A stretch of 64,000 bases of DNA from Nonomuraea cavernae (GTDB lineage Bacteria > Actinomycetota > Actinomycetes > Streptosporangiales > Streptosporangiaceae), in the NCBI RefSeq assembly GCF_014646355.1, contig NZ_BMNH01000001.1, positions 78,434-142,433 of the forward strand, in the 5' to 3' direction. Of the stretch, positions 52,151 through 62,101 are shown piece after piece. The first letter of the stretch is position 1, and each line of letters begins with the position of its first letter. The notes below the pieces were generated by a model, which saw only the letters and a list, made by a program, of their open reading frames with translations, was not told the DNA's origin and searched no databases. Made by a program: the position numbers and the translations under genes.

Positions 52151-55060
52151 ATGGAAGCACGGCTTCTCGGCCCCCTGTGCGTCAGCGACGGCGGTCGCAC
52201 GATTCACGTGACCTCGGGACGACAACGGGCGCTGCTGGCCGCGCTCCTGGTCAACCCGAACCAGCCGCTGTCCGCGGACCACCTTATCGAGGTCCTGTGG
52301 GGCAACCGTCCCCCCGAGAACGCCAGAGCGGCACTACGCACCTACACGATGCGGCTGCGCCAGACACTCGGCCAGGAGCTGGGCGCCAGAATCGTCACCC
52401 GGCCGCAGGGATATCTGATCAAGGCCGAGACACACGAGATCGACCTCCTGCTCTTCCAGCGACACGCGGCGAACGCGAGGGCCGCGGTCCGGGAGGACAG
52501 CTGGGAGACCGCCGCGGCCGAGCTGCTGCAGGCCCTCGCACTCTGGCGCGGCGAGCCGTTCACCGAGGTCCCGTCCACCGTCCTGCGTGAGCGGGAACTT
52601 CCGCACATCGAGCAGTTGTACCTGCGGACACTGGAACTGCATTACGAGGCGCAGCTCAGATTCGGCCAGCACCATGACGCGGTGCTGGAGCTGGAGCGCA
52701 CGATCGAGTCCCACCCGCTCCGCGAGCGGTTCTGGGCCCAGTTGATGACGGCGCTTTACCGCAGCAGGCGTAAAGGCGACGCGCTCACCGCTTTCCAGAA
52801 GGTCCACCGCCAGCTCGTCGGCGAACTGGGGATCGAGCCCGGACCGGAACTGCAACGCCTGCACCAGGCGATACTCAACGACGATGTCGGCCTGGCGTTC
52901 CCCAAGGCTCAGGAGGAGCCGCGGGTCGATGAAGGCCGCGGCGGCGGCGCCGGCCGTCTTGGAGCGCCGCAGCCCACGATCGAACCACCGCCGACGCTGG
53001 TCCCCCGCCAGCTTCCCCTCGCGCCCCGCCATTTCACCGGACGCCTCGACGCCCGGCACACTCTGAACCTCGCGCTGAACGAGACTCAACGGGAGGGCCG
53101 GACGGCGGCGTCCGTCGTGGTGATCGGCGGCATCGGCGGCATCGGAAAGACCGCGCTGGCCGTGCACTGGGCACACCAGGTGGCCGATCTCTTCCCCGAC
53201 GGCCAGCTCTTCCTGAATCTCCGCGGCTTCGAGACCGCTGACCATTCCATGGCTCTGGAGACCGCGCTCCGGTCCCTGCTCGACGCCTTCGCGGTCCCCA
53301 AGGAGCACATCCCCGCGGGCTTGGCAGACCAGGCCGCGCTGTTCCGCAGCACGCTCGCGGGTAAACGGGTCCTGCTCATCCTCGACAACGTCCAGGATGC
53401 GGAGCAGGTGCTCCCCCTGATCCCGGCCAGCCAAGGCTGCCTGACCATTGTCACCAGCCGCAACCAGCTGACCGGCCTCCTGGTGCGGACAGGCGCGCAC
53501 TCCGTCAGCCTGGGTCCTCTCGAAGTAGGCGAGACGATCGAACTGATCGAGAAGCTCATCGGGCGGCAGCGGACCGAAGCCGAGCCCGAGTCGATGGCCA
53601 AGCTCGTGGCGATGTGTGACCGCATACCACTGGCGGCGAGCATCATGGCCTCGAAGGCGCGCATCCAGCCGTCGCTGAGCCTCACTGAGCTCATCGGGAT
53701 CTTCGAGACGATCCCGAGCCCGCTCGACCGGTTCGACACCGGCGACACCGTGACCAGTGTCCGGTCCCTCCTCGACGGCTCCTACCGGCACCTGACCGAT
53801 GACGCACGCAGACTGTTGCGACTCCTCGGCCTCCATCACGGGAACCAGATCAACCATGCCGCCGCGGCCAGCCTCACCGCGATGTCCCTGGAGAACACCC
53901 GCAAGGCCCTCGTCGACCTCAGGCGGAATCATCTCGTCGAGAACGTGCGGCCGGGCCAGTACTCCATGCACGACCTGATCCGTAGCTTCGCGGTCGAGGT
54001 GGTGAACCGTGAGGAGACCGAAACCGGCCGGTGCCTCGCGAGCAACCGCGTGCTCAACTACTACGTGCACTCCGTGCACGGCGCCGTAGCCCTGTTGATG
54101 CCGATGCGCCGTTTCAAACCGCTGCCGACCGCCCAACGGCGGATTCGCGTCAGCCGGTTTCACACCCCCGCCGAGGCCGCCGCCTGGTTCGAGGCCAATC
54201 GGGACTCCATCATGTCGGCGCTGCTCCACGCTCCGGACGACGGCTTCCCCTTGTATTGCTGGCGCCTGGTCGAACGGATCTCACCCCTTCTCGAACGGCT
54301 CGGCCACTGGCATGACTGGCGGAGGGCCGCCCGGAGGGCGGCTGAAACGGCCCGCTCCCTCGGCGACCTGTACGCCGAGGCGGTCTCCCAGTTGGAGCTC
54401 GGCAGCGTGGCCGACCTGCTCAACCCCGCCGACGACAGCGCCAGGCATGGCCTGGACCGGGCACTCACCCTGTTCGAGGAGCTCGGCGACGTCGCCGGAC
54501 AGGCCCGGACCCATTACCGCCTCACCCTGTTCCACGGCAGACGACACCGTCAGAGTGAGTGTCAGCATCACTCGGAGCAGGCGTTCATCCTGCACGGCAA
54601 GGATGCCAACCTGGCCGGGCAGGCCGAAGCGCTGAACGCTCTGGGCTGGTTCTGCGTGTCGTTCGGTGACTACGACACGGCCATATCTACCTGCCGCAAG
54701 GCGCTCAAGCTCTATGCCGGATCCGGCAACCTGACCGGTGAGGCCGACACCTGGGACAGTCTTGCCTGGGCCCACCAGCGCAGCGGAGCCCTGACCGCGG
54801 CGGACAGGTGCTACCGCCGGGTCATCTCCATGGACGAGAAGCTCGACCGGCTGGGCCACCGCTACCGCCAGGCCGAGACCCAGAGCCGGTACGGCGACCT
54901 CAGGTACGAGCTCGGCGACACCGAAGGGGCCCTACGCCTGTGGCGCAAGGCCCATCGGACCCTCGACGAGCTGAACCATCCCCAGCGCGATGCCGTTCAG
55001 CAGAAGATCATCGCCGCGCTCAGCCCGTTCAACGGGACGAGTTCGAGGGCCGCGGTGTAG
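52151..55060 (+). CDS. SARP-type pathway regulator with NB-ARC ATPase and TPR (AfsR-like)
   Basis: 969 residues. N-terminal SARP DNA-binding domain (about 1-95: MEARLLGPLCVSDGG, RAALRTYTMRLRQTLG), bacterial transcriptional activation domain BTAD (about 97-245: ALWRGEPFTEVP, LIGELGIEPGPEL-like VGELGIEPGPEL), NB-ARC ATPase with Walker A GGIGGIGKTALA and Walker B RVLLILDNV, then helical repeats to the end. A typical cluster-situated activator. ATG 52151 has AAGGAC upstream. Divergent from the thioesterase. Confidence 0.92.
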   Translation: MEARLLGPLCVSDGGRTIHVTSGRQRALLAALLVNPNQPLSADHLIEVLWGNRPPENARAALRTYTMRLRQTLGQELGARIVTRPQGYLIKAETHEIDLLLFQRHAANARAAVREDSWETAAAELLQALALWRGEPFTEVPSTVLRERELPHIEQLYLRTLELHYEAQLRFGQHHDAVLELERTIESHPLRERFWAQLMTALYRSRRKGDALTAFQKVHRQLVGELGIEPGPELQRLHQAILNDDVGLAFPKAQEEPRVDEGRGGGAGRLGAPQPTIEPPPTLVPRQLPLAPRHFTGRLDARHTLNLALNETQREGRTAASVVVIGGIGGIGKTALAVHWAHQVADLFPDGQLFLNLRGFETADHSMALETALRSLLDAFAVPKEHIPAGLADQAALFRSTLAGKRVLLILDNVQDAEQVLPLIPASQGCLTIVTSRNQLTGLLVRTGAHSVSLGPLEVGETIELIEKLIGRQRTEAEPESMAKLVAMCDRIPLAASIMASKARIQPSLSLTELIGIFETIPSPLDRFDTGDTVTSVRSLLDGSYRHLTDDARRLLRLLGLHHGNQINHAAAASLTAMSLENTRKALVDLRRNHLVENVRPGQYSMHDLIRSFAVEVVNREETETGRCLASNRVLNYYVHSVHGAVALLMPMRRFKPLPTAQRRIRVSRFHTPAEAAAWFEANRDSIMSALLHAPDDGFPLYCWRLVERISPLLERLGHWHDWRRAARRAAETARSLGDLYAEAVSQLELGSVADLLNPADDSARHGLDRALTLFEELGDVAGQARTHYRLTLFHGRRHRQSECQHHSEQAFILHGKDANLAGQAEALNALGWFCVSFGDYDTAISTCRKALKLYAGSGNLTGEADTWDSLAWAHQRSGALTAADRCYRRVISMDEKLDRLGHRYRQAETQSRYGDLRYELGDTEGALRLWRKAHRTLDELNHPQRDAVQQKIIAALSPFNGTSSRAAV

Positions 55061-55107
55061 GAGGGCCGGGGCTCGGTCCGGTCTCCCGGTCCGGCTTCGC
55101 CAGGAGG

Positions 55108-55614
55108 TCAGGCAAGGGCAGATCCGAGGCGGTGCAGCCTTCCACCGGCGAAAAGCAAGGGCGGATGATCCCTGAGGATGTCGCACCCGGTCACCTCGCC
55201 GACCATGAGGGTGTGGTCGCCCATGGGAGCCATGCTTCGGACGCGGCACTCGAAGTAGCCGACCGCCCCGGCGACGACCAGCCCACCGGTGCCCGGCAGG
55301 CTGGTCGTCTCAACTCCCGCGAACCCGGCCGGACGGGATGGGTCCGCGAACCGCAGAGCCAGCCCGGCCTGGTCCTCGGCGAGGATGCTCACCACGAACT
55401 CCCGGGTCTCCGCCATCCGCGGGTGCAGCCGTGCGCCCTCCTTGAGGCAGAAGGACACGAGCGGCGGATCCAGTGACAGCGTGGCGAAGGAGTTGACGGT
55501 CAGCCCGTGTGCGTCGGCCCCGCGTCCGCCGATCACGATCGTGACCCCGGTCGGCAGGCCGCGGGCGGCTGAGCGGAGCTTGCTCCCGGACACGAGGGTC
55601 TTCCGCCCGGTCAC
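55108..55614 (-). CDS. Flavin reductase (partner of the LLM monooxygenase)
   Basis: About 168 residues of the flavin reductase-like FMN-binding family: GVTIVIGGRGADAHGLTVNSFATLSLDPPLVSFCL, FADPSRPAGFAGV and GDHTLMVGEVTGC. It reduces FMN with NAD(P)H to feed a two-component monooxygenase. Similarity starts near GTG 55593/55614; a TTG at 55752 would add 46 unconserved residues. The gene lies directly downstream of the LLM monooxygenase, its natural partner. Confidence 0.88.
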   Translation of the reverse strand: MTGRKTLVSGSKLRSAARGLPTGVTIVIGGRGADAHGLTVNSFATLSLDPPLVSFCLKEGARLHPRMAETREFVVSILAEDQAGLALRFADPSRPAGFAGVETTSLPGTGGLVVAGAVGYFECRVRSMAPMGDHTLMVGEVTGCDILRDHPPLLFAGGRLHRLGSALA

Positions 55615-55754
55615 AGTCCGCCCCGCCCCGGCTCGGCGGACAGGAGGCGCCGGACCCGTGTCAGGTGCCGCGTCGTGGAGAGCTGGTACGGGACAGCGGA
55701 TGGTGCGATGCTCATCAACGGATTCCGTTCTCGTGGACGGCCGCCTGGCCAAGG

Positions 55755-57083
55755 TCAGAGCGGGGACAGGCCCATGGTGTGGCGCAGGGTGCGGCCCTCG
55801 TACTCCGTGCGGAACAGGCCCCGTCGCTGCAGTACGGGCACGACGAGATCGACGAAGTCGGTCGCGCTGGCCGGGAGCGGGCCCGGCGTCACGATGAAGC
55901 CGTCACATCCCTCGTTGACGAAGAGGCGCTCCAGTTCGTCGGCGACTTGATCGGCGTCCCCGACGATCTGCGGGGTGAGTTCGGAGGTCGCGTACCGGAC
56001 AGCCGCCTCCCGAAGGGTCAGGCCCTCCGCCTTCGTCCCCTGCAGGACCACGTCGAGCGAGCCTCGCGTGCCGGGCACGTCGTCGATCGCCTCCAGCATG
56101 TCGTCGAGCGGGAAGTCGGACAGGTCGATCCCGAGTTGGTAACTCAACGTGAGCAGCCCGGCCACGGGGTCGATCAGGGCCTCCAGCTCACGCCGCTTCA
56201 CTTCGGCGAGCTCGGCTGTCTCGGCCACCACCACCTGAACACCGGTCAGGATCTTGACCTGGTCGGGGTCGCGGCCCTCGTTCCGAGCCCGGCTCTTGAT
56301 ATCTCGGTAGAAGGCCTGCATGTCCGGCAGCGAGTGCTGCAAAGCGAAGATCACTTCACCCCAGCGGGCGGCGAAGCGACGCCCGCGCTCGGAGGCGCCG
56401 GCTTGCATGAGCACCGGGCGGCCCTGCGGGGAACGTGGCACGCTGAGCGGTCCGCGTACGGAGATCCACTTCCCCTGGTAGTCGGGTCGGGACACGGCCC
56501 CGGGATCGGCGAAGACGCCGCTCTCCTTATCGGCGACCAGCGCGTGGCCGGCCCAGCTCTCCCACAACGCGATGCACGCCTCGATCACCTCGTCACCGCG
56601 GTCGTATCGCTCGTTCCGTTCGGGCAGGGGCTGGCCGAAGTTGAGGGCGGCGCTCCGCATGCTGGTCGTGACGATGTTCCAGGCCGCCCGGCCGCCGCTG
56701 AGGTGGTCGAGCGTCGCCATGGACCGCGCGATGTCGTACGGCGGGTGGAACGACACCGAGCGGGTGATGCCCAGGCCGAGGTGGGTGGTGTGCGCGCACA
56801 CCGCCGCCAGGGTGACGAGCGGGTCCAGTTGGACGGCGCCCTGGGAACCCTTCGAAACGGTGGCCTCGTAGCCGCCTGCCTGGTCCGGGATCGCGAGCAG
56901 ATCAGGGAGGAAGAGCATGTCGAACCGGCCCCTCTCGTAGATCCGGGCCAGCTCGATCCACCAGTGCGCGTCGAGAAACCCCAGGTCGGCATCGTGGTGC
57001 CGCCAGGCGCCATGGTGATGTGCCGTGGGCACCATCACATAGGCCGCCAACGACATCTGCCGGGAACGGCTGTCGACCGACAC
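55755..57083 (-). CDS. LLM-class FMNH2-dependent monooxygenase, NtaA/SnaA/DszA type
   Basis: 442 residues with the family's marks: an N-terminal HHHGAWRH histidine cluster, LFLPDLLA, SVSFHPPYDIARSMATLDHLSGGRAAWNIVTT and GVFADP, VLMQAGASERGR. Enzymes of this branch oxidise chelators, sulfur heterocycles or biosynthetic amines using reduced FMN. GTG 57083 start. It sits in one strand run with the other biosynthetic genes and precedes the flavin reductase. Confidence 0.9.
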   Translation of the reverse strand: MSVDSRSRQMSLAAYVMVPTAHHHGAWRHHDADLGFLDAHWWIELARIYERGRFDMLFLPDLLAIPDQAGGYEATVSKGSQGAVQLDPLVTLAAVCAHTTHLGLGITRSVSFHPPYDIARSMATLDHLSGGRAAWNIVTTSMRSAALNFGQPLPERNERYDRGDEVIEACIALWESWAGHALVADKESGVFADPGAVSRPDYQGKWISVRGPLSVPRSPQGRPVLMQAGASERGRRFAARWGEVIFALQHSLPDMQAFYRDIKSRARNEGRDPDQVKILTGVQVVVAETAELAEVKRRELEALIDPVAGLLTLSYQLGIDLSDFPLDDMLEAIDDVPGTRGSLDVVLQGTKAEGLTLREAAVRYATSELTPQIVGDADQVADELERLFVNEGCDGFIVTPGPLPASATDFVDLVVPVLQRRGLFRTEYEGRTLRHTMGLSPL

Positions 57084-57162
57084 CGCATGATTCCTTTCGT
57101 AGAGGGGTGGTTCGGAATGACCGATCGTGGAGCCGGATGTCGCTCCGTGGCTCCTGCCCGGG

Positions 57163-58392
57163 TTAGCGGCGCAGGCGGGCCGAGCCGAGCCTTCGCATCC
57201 CCTCCTCGATGAGGGGGCGGTGCTTGCAGAACGCCCAGCGGACCATGTGGCCGCCGGCCGGGTCGTCGTAGAAACCGTTCACCGGCACGGCTATGACGCC
57301 CGCTCTTTCGGGGAGGGCGAGGCAGAACTGCAGTGCGTCGTCCCAGCCGAGCTCGCCTACGTCGGTGAGCGTGTAGTAGGTGCCCTCGGGGACGAACACC
57401 GGCAGACCCGCGGCGGCCAGGCCTTCGCAGAGCAGGTCCCGCCGTGCCGCCAGGTCGGCGCCCAGCCCGTCGAGGTAGTCGGTGTGCTCGGTGAGCGCGA
57501 CGGCGATGCCCGCCTGCGCGGGCGCGTTGGTGGTGAAGGTCAGCCACTGCTTCGCCGCGAGCACGGCGGACACCAGCGGTTCGGGCCCGATCGTCCATCC
57601 GACCTTCCAGCCGGTGAACGAGAACGACTTGGCCGACCCCGAGATGGTCAGGGTGCGCTCCCACATCCCGGGCAGCGTGGCCAGCGGGATGTGCGCTCGG
57701 CCGTCGAAGGTGATGTGCTCGTAGACCTCGTCGGTGATGACGATCAGGTCGTTCTCCCGGGCGACCGCGGCGACGAGGTCGAGTTCGTCACGGGTGAGGG
57801 TCCTCCCCGTTGGATTGTGCGGGCTGTTGACGATGATGGCGCTCGTTCTGGCGGTGACCGCGGCGCGCAGGGCCTTCTCGTCCAGCCTGAAGTCCGGTGC
57901 GGCGAGCAGCACCGGGCGCCGGACGGCGCCCACCATGTCGAGACCGGCTGCGTAGGCGTCGTAGTAGGGCTCGAGCACGACGACCTCGTCGCCGGGTTCG
58001 ACCAGCCCGAGCAGCGCCGACGCGATGGCCTCCGAGGCCCCGGTGGTGACCACGACCTCGGTGTCCGGGTCGACCGTCAGCGCGTAGTAGGACTCCTGAT
58101 GACGGGCGACGGCCTCGCGCAGCGCTTGGTCGCCGCGTACCGGGGCGTACTGATTACGGCCCGAGCGCAGCGCCGTGACCACGGCTTCGACGACCTGTGG
58201 CGGCCCTTCCTGGTCCGGGAATCCCTGCCCGAAGTTGATCGCGCCGGTGCGGGTCTGGACCGCGGCGATCCGCCCGAACACCGAGGGCGGGATCTTCCGG
58301 AGCCGGCTCGCCAACGGAGCCGTCACCCGTCCCGCGGCTGCGGCCTGGATCCCCTGGGGAGATTGCTCCCCTCTGAGGTGCGAACTGAGCAT
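57163..58392 (-). CDS. Class I/II PLP-dependent aminotransferase
   Basis: 409 residues. Fold type I motifs: NFGQGFPDQEGP, NSPHNPTGR, the PLP lysine in SGSAKSFSFTGWKVGW and the C-terminal VRWAFCK arginine. It resembles the kynurenine/methionine aminotransferase group. Probable role: transamination of a precursor in the cluster. ATG 58392; 65 bp separate it from the ATP-grasp gene upstream. Confidence 0.9.
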   Translation of the reverse strand: MLSSHLRGEQSPQGIQAAAAGRVTAPLASRLRKIPPSVFGRIAAVQTRTGAINFGQGFPDQEGPPQVVEAVVTALRSGRNQYAPVRGDQALREAVARHQESYYALTVDPDTEVVVTTGASEAIASALLGLVEPGDEVVVLEPYYDAYAAGLDMVGAVRRPVLLAAPDFRLDEKALRAAVTARTSAIIVNSPHNPTGRTLTRDELDLVAAVARENDLIVITDEVYEHITFDGRAHIPLATLPGMWERTLTISGSAKSFSFTGWKVGWTIGPEPLVSAVLAAKQWLTFTTNAPAQAGIAVALTEHTDYLDGLGADLAARRDLLCEGLAAAGLPVFVPEGTYYTLTDVGELGWDDALQFCLALPERAGVIAVPVNGFYDDPAGGHMVRWAFCKHRPLIEEGMRRLGSARLRR

Positions 58393-58457
58393 GTCATTCC
58401 TTTGGCAACCAAGGCGATCTTCAGCACGGATCGCGGCTTCATGGGCTTTCTCGAAAC

Positions 58458-59690
58458 TCAGTCGAGAGGTTTGGCGTGCAGTTCCACGATCGACTCGGCC
58501 TCGCTGAGATCGGCGGTGACCTGGGCTCTGTCGTCTCCCACGGCGATCACGTTCCCGTAGCGCGAGAGATAGCCGCGGGGCGGGAGCTCCAGCCGGGTCC
58601 CCGGCCCCACCGTGGCCGAGCTCCGGTGCACGGTGGGGCCCTGACGGTCCTCGTGCACGGTGAGGTCGAGCACCTCGCAGTCGGCTTCCGGATAGAGGAA
58701 ACGCACCGCCGCGAATCTGCGGTGCCGAGGGGTGGTGTCGGGAGGGAGGCCGACAGCTGCCCGCGCTGCCGCGACGGCCGGATCGACTCCGGTCGCGAGC
58801 ATCCCGAGATAGGGAATGAGGTCCCCCCCGAGCCTGGCGTTGACCTCGACCAGGCGCGGCCCGCCAGGCGTCATCTTGAACTCCGCGTGCGTGAACCCGT
58901 AGTCGAAGCCGAGCGCCCGGTGGATCCCGCTCAGCTGCTCCAGCAGTTCCGGGTCATGAAGAAGGGGGTCCGCGCCGTCCACCGTGTGACCGATCTCCTC
59001 GAAGTACGGAGCGAAACCGACCTGTTTGCGCGCGACGACCAGCGGTGTGCAGACGCCCGCCGCGACGACGGTGTCCACACTGATCTCCGGACCGGTGAGG
59101 TATTCCTCAACGAGCAGGTCGGTTCCCTCCCGGGGCACTCCCGGATAGCGGGCCGTCACCGCCGCGCTGACGGCGGCGATGACGGCGGTGGGATCGTCGG
59201 CACGGACCACCCCGAGACTGCCGGCGAGATCGCGTGCCTTGACCACGACGGGATAACCGATCGCGGTCGCGGATTCGATGGCCTCCTCCACGGTGGAGAC
59301 CACGGCGTAGGCGGGCTGCGGCACTCCCGCGGCGGTGAGCACACTCCGCGTGCGTGCCTTGTCGCGGCAGGCGAGGATCGCTTCGGGAGAGCTCCCCGGC
59401 AGTCCCAGCTCCCGTGCGAGCCGCGCCACGGGAAGCACCAGCCACTCGTCGTAGGTGAGGACTCCCGCGACCGGGAGTCGGTCCATCACCTCTCGGGCGG
59501 CGCGCTGCAACGCCTGGGGGTCCCGGACGTCCAGGCGGGTGGCTCCTTCGAGGTGGGCGAGCTGCCAGGTGGGCGCGTCAGAGTCGAGCAGCCACACCCT
59601 GAAGTGGCGCGACACGGCCGCCAAGATGTACTCACGGTACTGCTGGGCTCCGCTGCCGACGAGCAGCAGTCCCGGTGCGTTGGTGTCCAC
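58458..59690 (-). CDS. ATP-grasp ligase
   Basis: 410 residues, three-domain ATP-grasp fold: N-terminal VGSGAQQYREYILAA Rossmann-like part, then SPEAILACRDKARTRSVLTAAGVPQP, PVVVKARDLAGSLGV (ATP-binding loop), LLVEEYLTGPEISVD and the metal-binding VEVNARLGGDLIP. Such enzymes couple a carboxylate to an amine or thiol with ATP. In a biosynthetic cluster it probably joins an amino acid to the scaffold. ATG 59690 is 21 bp after the MFS stop. Confidence 0.92.
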   Translation of the reverse strand: MDTNAPGLLLVGSGAQQYREYILAAVSRHFRVWLLDSDAPTWQLAHLEGATRLDVRDPQALQRAAREVMDRLPVAGVLTYDEWLVLPVARLARELGLPGSSPEAILACRDKARTRSVLTAAGVPQPAYAVVSTVEEAIESATAIGYPVVVKARDLAGSLGVVRADDPTAVIAAVSAAVTARYPGVPREGTDLLVEEYLTGPEISVDTVVAAGVCTPLVVARKQVGFAPYFEEIGHTVDGADPLLHDPELLEQLSGIHRALGFDYGFTHAEFKMTPGGPRLVEVNARLGGDLIPYLGMLATGVDPAVAAARAAVGLPPDTTPRHRRFAAVRFLYPEADCEVLDLTVHEDRQGPTVHRSSATVGPGTRLELPPRGYLSRYGNVIAVGDDRAQVTADLSEAESIVELHAKPLD

Positions 59691-59711
59691 AGAGCCTCCT
59701 AGAGCCGGACG

Positions 59712-60947
59712 TCAACGGTCATGAGCGTGTTCTTCTTCCGTCACGGCGCATCTGCGGCGGATCTCGCCGCGGAGTGTCCACATGACGAGGGCCCCCAGTG
59801 CGCACGAGGCCAGGCACGTGCTCCACAACAGGCCGGCGCCTCCGGCCAGCAGCGAGGTGCCGATCAGAGGACCCAGCATCGCGGCGGCGCCTCCCCACGA
59901 GGTGCCCCACAGTCCGCTGTAGCGGCCGCGCGAATGCTCGGGCGCGAGACCGATCACGATCGTCTGGCCCACACTGACCATGGCGATCTCACCCGCGGTC
60001 CACACCAGGACCGAACAGGCGTACCCGGCCAAGGACGAGGCCAGGCCGCCGATTCCGAACCCGAGACCGAGCAGCAGCACCCCCGCGCCGAACACGGTCG
60101 TGAGGTCCCAGTTGCCGGCACGCGCGCTGACGACGGGTTGGGCCACCACGATGATCAGGCAGTTCAGCGCCATGAGGGTCCCGTACGCCCGGGCGTCCAG
60201 GCCGTCCGCGTGCATCACCAGCGGCAGGGTGGTGATCGATTGGAAATGGACGATCCCGTACACCAGGGTGACCAGGCAGTAGACGACCATGGGCCGGTCC
60301 TTCAGGACCGCGCCGAACGTGCCGCCGTCCTCGCGCTTGCCGGTGGGCCGCTCCCGCGGCACGGTGCCGCGTCGCCACCAGCCGATGATCAGCAGCGCGA
60401 ACGCCACCGTGGCGAGCGCGTTGACCCAGAACAGCCAGCGCGGGCCGAGCTCGTAGATCGTGCCGCCGAGCAGTGTCGCGACGGAGAAGCCGAGTCCCAC
60501 CGCCCAGAACATCAGCCCGTAGGCCCGTGCCCGGTCGCGCTGCGGCACGAGGTCGGCGATCAGGCTGGTGGCGGCCGGGCGGTAGGCGTCCACGACGAGG
60601 CCCAGCAGGAAGATTCCCGTTGCGAGGGCGAGCAGGCTCTCAGCCTGTCCGAGGAGGACCATGACGGTGGCGCTGGCGAGCAGGCTGCCGGTGAGGGTAG
60701 GCAGCCGGCCGCCCCGGTCGGTCAATGCTCCCCCGATCAGCTGGGACAGCACCTGTCCGCCGCCGAAGAGCGCCATGAGCACCCCGACGGTCGTCAGCGG
60801 CAGCCCGCGCACGGTCTGCAGGTAGAGCGTCATGAAGGGCAGGACCATCGTGCCCAGCCGGTTCACCAGGGTTCCTGTCCACAGCAGCCAGAACCCGCCC
60901 GGCAGACCGGAGAACATGGCGGGGCCCCGAAGTCCCGTGGCCTTCAT
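59712..60947 (-). CDS. MFS exporter of the biosynthetic cluster
   Basis: 411 residues with about 12 helices. Motif A appears as GALTDRGGRLPTLTG; the central cytoplasmic loop is rich in Arg/Lys (RERPTGKREDGG). The C-terminal tail is hydrophilic. Most likely exports the product or gives self-resistance. ATG 60947 overlaps the stop of the upstream gene (ATGA), so it is translationally coupled. Confidence 0.9.
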   Translation of the reverse strand: MKATGLRGPAMFSGLPGGFWLLWTGTLVNRLGTMVLPFMTLYLQTVRGLPLTTVGVLMALFGGGQVLSQLIGGALTDRGGRLPTLTGSLLASATVMVLLGQAESLLALATGIFLLGLVVDAYRPAATSLIADLVPQRDRARAYGLMFWAVGLGFSVATLLGGTIYELGPRWLFWVNALATVAFALLIIGWWRRGTVPRERPTGKREDGGTFGAVLKDRPMVVYCLVTLVYGIVHFQSITTLPLVMHADGLDARAYGTLMALNCLIIVVAQPVVSARAGNWDLTTVFGAGVLLLGLGFGIGGLASSLAGYACSVLVWTAGEIAMVSVGQTIVIGLAPEHSRGRYSGLWGTSWGGAAAMLGPLIGTSLLAGGAGLLWSTCLASCALGALVMWTLRGEIRRRCAVTEEEHAHDR

Positions 60948-62101
60948 CGGATCACCGCCGGGATCGGCCCGTACCGCTCTTCCCACCGACGCAAGCCGGT
61001 GGCCGCCTGTCGTTCCAGCGCGTCGCGGGCCCGGACACCGGTCCCCGCAGGCGGGAAGACCACGCACCAGGACGGTTCGAGGCGCGCGCCTCGCGCCTGC
61101 TTGGCCTCGTACGTGCCCAGACCGAGGTGGACCCGTCGCAGGCCGTTCTCGATGGCGAACCTGATCGGCTCGTAATAGGTGAGGTTGAAGTAGGCGAAGG
61201 TGCGTTCGGTTCGGGCGTAGTCGAACCCGACCGACCGGACGTAGAGCTCGTTCTCCCACACGAAGGACAGGGAGAAGGCCACCACCCTTCCGGACAGCTC
61301 GGAGGCGAACACCTTCGCCCGATCGCCCAGATACTTCTCCTGGGCGTGCAGTTGGTCACTGATCGTGGACTCGTCGGCGGCATGACCGTAGTTGCTCTTC
61401 AGCTGAGCCACCAACGGAGCCAGTTCGCCGATGCGGTCCCCGAAGCCGGGGGAGGTCAGGTCCGCCTCCCACGCGTGGAACTTCCGGATCTCCCTGCCCG
61501 CCTCGATGCGGCGGCGTCCAGGGAGCCAGCTCAGATAGTCCTCGAACGACGACCACTGCACGTCGATGGTGGTCTGCGCGCCGCCGCTGAAGAACACCTG
61601 CGCCCGCTCTCCGAAATGCGCTCCGGCCGCCTCGGCCGCCTCGGCGGTCAGATACCGCAGCGCGGCCGCCCGCCCGGCCCGCGCCCGGTCGAACGCCTCC
61701 AGCAGCAGCTTCATGGCGGTGTCACGGGCCTGAGGAGGAGCGGTCCGGTCGACGAGGAGGTCGTTCCAGTAGGCCGCGATGGTCCCACCGAGTACGGACG
61801 GGTACCAGCCCTCCCGGTCTTCGCACCCGCTGGGCTCGGCGAACTGTGAGATGACGTCGTAGAAGCGGTCCTCAGGAGGACGGGTCCTCGGGTAGAGGGC
61901 CATCGCCGCGCGGAGCTCCGGTCCCTGGTGGACCAGCAGATATTCGGTGGCCCCGCGGTTCTCCGCGGCCTCCTCCGTGGCCGTGAGCCACGGATGACTG
62001 ACGTAGAGGCCGCGCCCGCCTGCGACACGGTCCCATTCGGCAGGATCGACCTTGTGGATGGAGGGGACGGAGGAGACGGTCCACGAATCCTGGGCGATCA
62101 T
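60944..62101 (-). CDS. FemAB/GNAT-fold acyltransferase (peptidogalycan-biosynthesis family)
   Basis: 385 residues resembling the DUF482/peptidogalycan family with tandem GNAT folds: LYVSHPWLTATEE at the start, RRIEAGREIRKF, and SGRVVAFSLSFVWENELYVRSVGFDY, AYFNLTYYEPIRFAIENGLRRVHLG in the C-terminal fold. Family members transfer aminoacyl or acyl groups, so amide formation is possible here as well as in the ATP-grasp gene. The ATG overlaps the cupin stop by 4 bp. Confidence 0.82.
   Translation of the reverse strand: MIAQDSWTVSSVPSIHKVDPAEWDRVAGGRGLYVSHPWLTATEEAAENRGATEYLLVHQGPELRAAMALYPRTRPPEDRFYDVISQFAEPSGCEDREGWYPSVLGGTIAAYWNDLLVDRTAPPQARDTAMKLLLEAFDRARAGRAAALRYLTAEAAEAAGAHFGERAQVFFSGGAQTTIDVQWSSFEDYLSWLPGRRRIEAGREIRKFHAWEADLTSPGFGDRIGELAPLVAQLKSNYGHAADESTISDQLHAQEKYLGDRAKVFASELSGRVVAFSLSFVWENELYVRSVGFDYARTERTFAYFNLTYYEPIRFAIENGLRRVHLGLGTYEAKQARGARLEPSWCVVFPPAGTGVRARDALERQAATGLRRWEERYGPIPAVIR

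Noticed and set aside
55665-57212. A 515-codon open frame on the plus strand
   Set aside because: It is antisense to the LLM monooxygenase, has no family resemblance, and arises from high GC at third codon positions. The same applies to long frames opposite 42491-43528, 46307-47647, 57127-58560 and 59721-61175.
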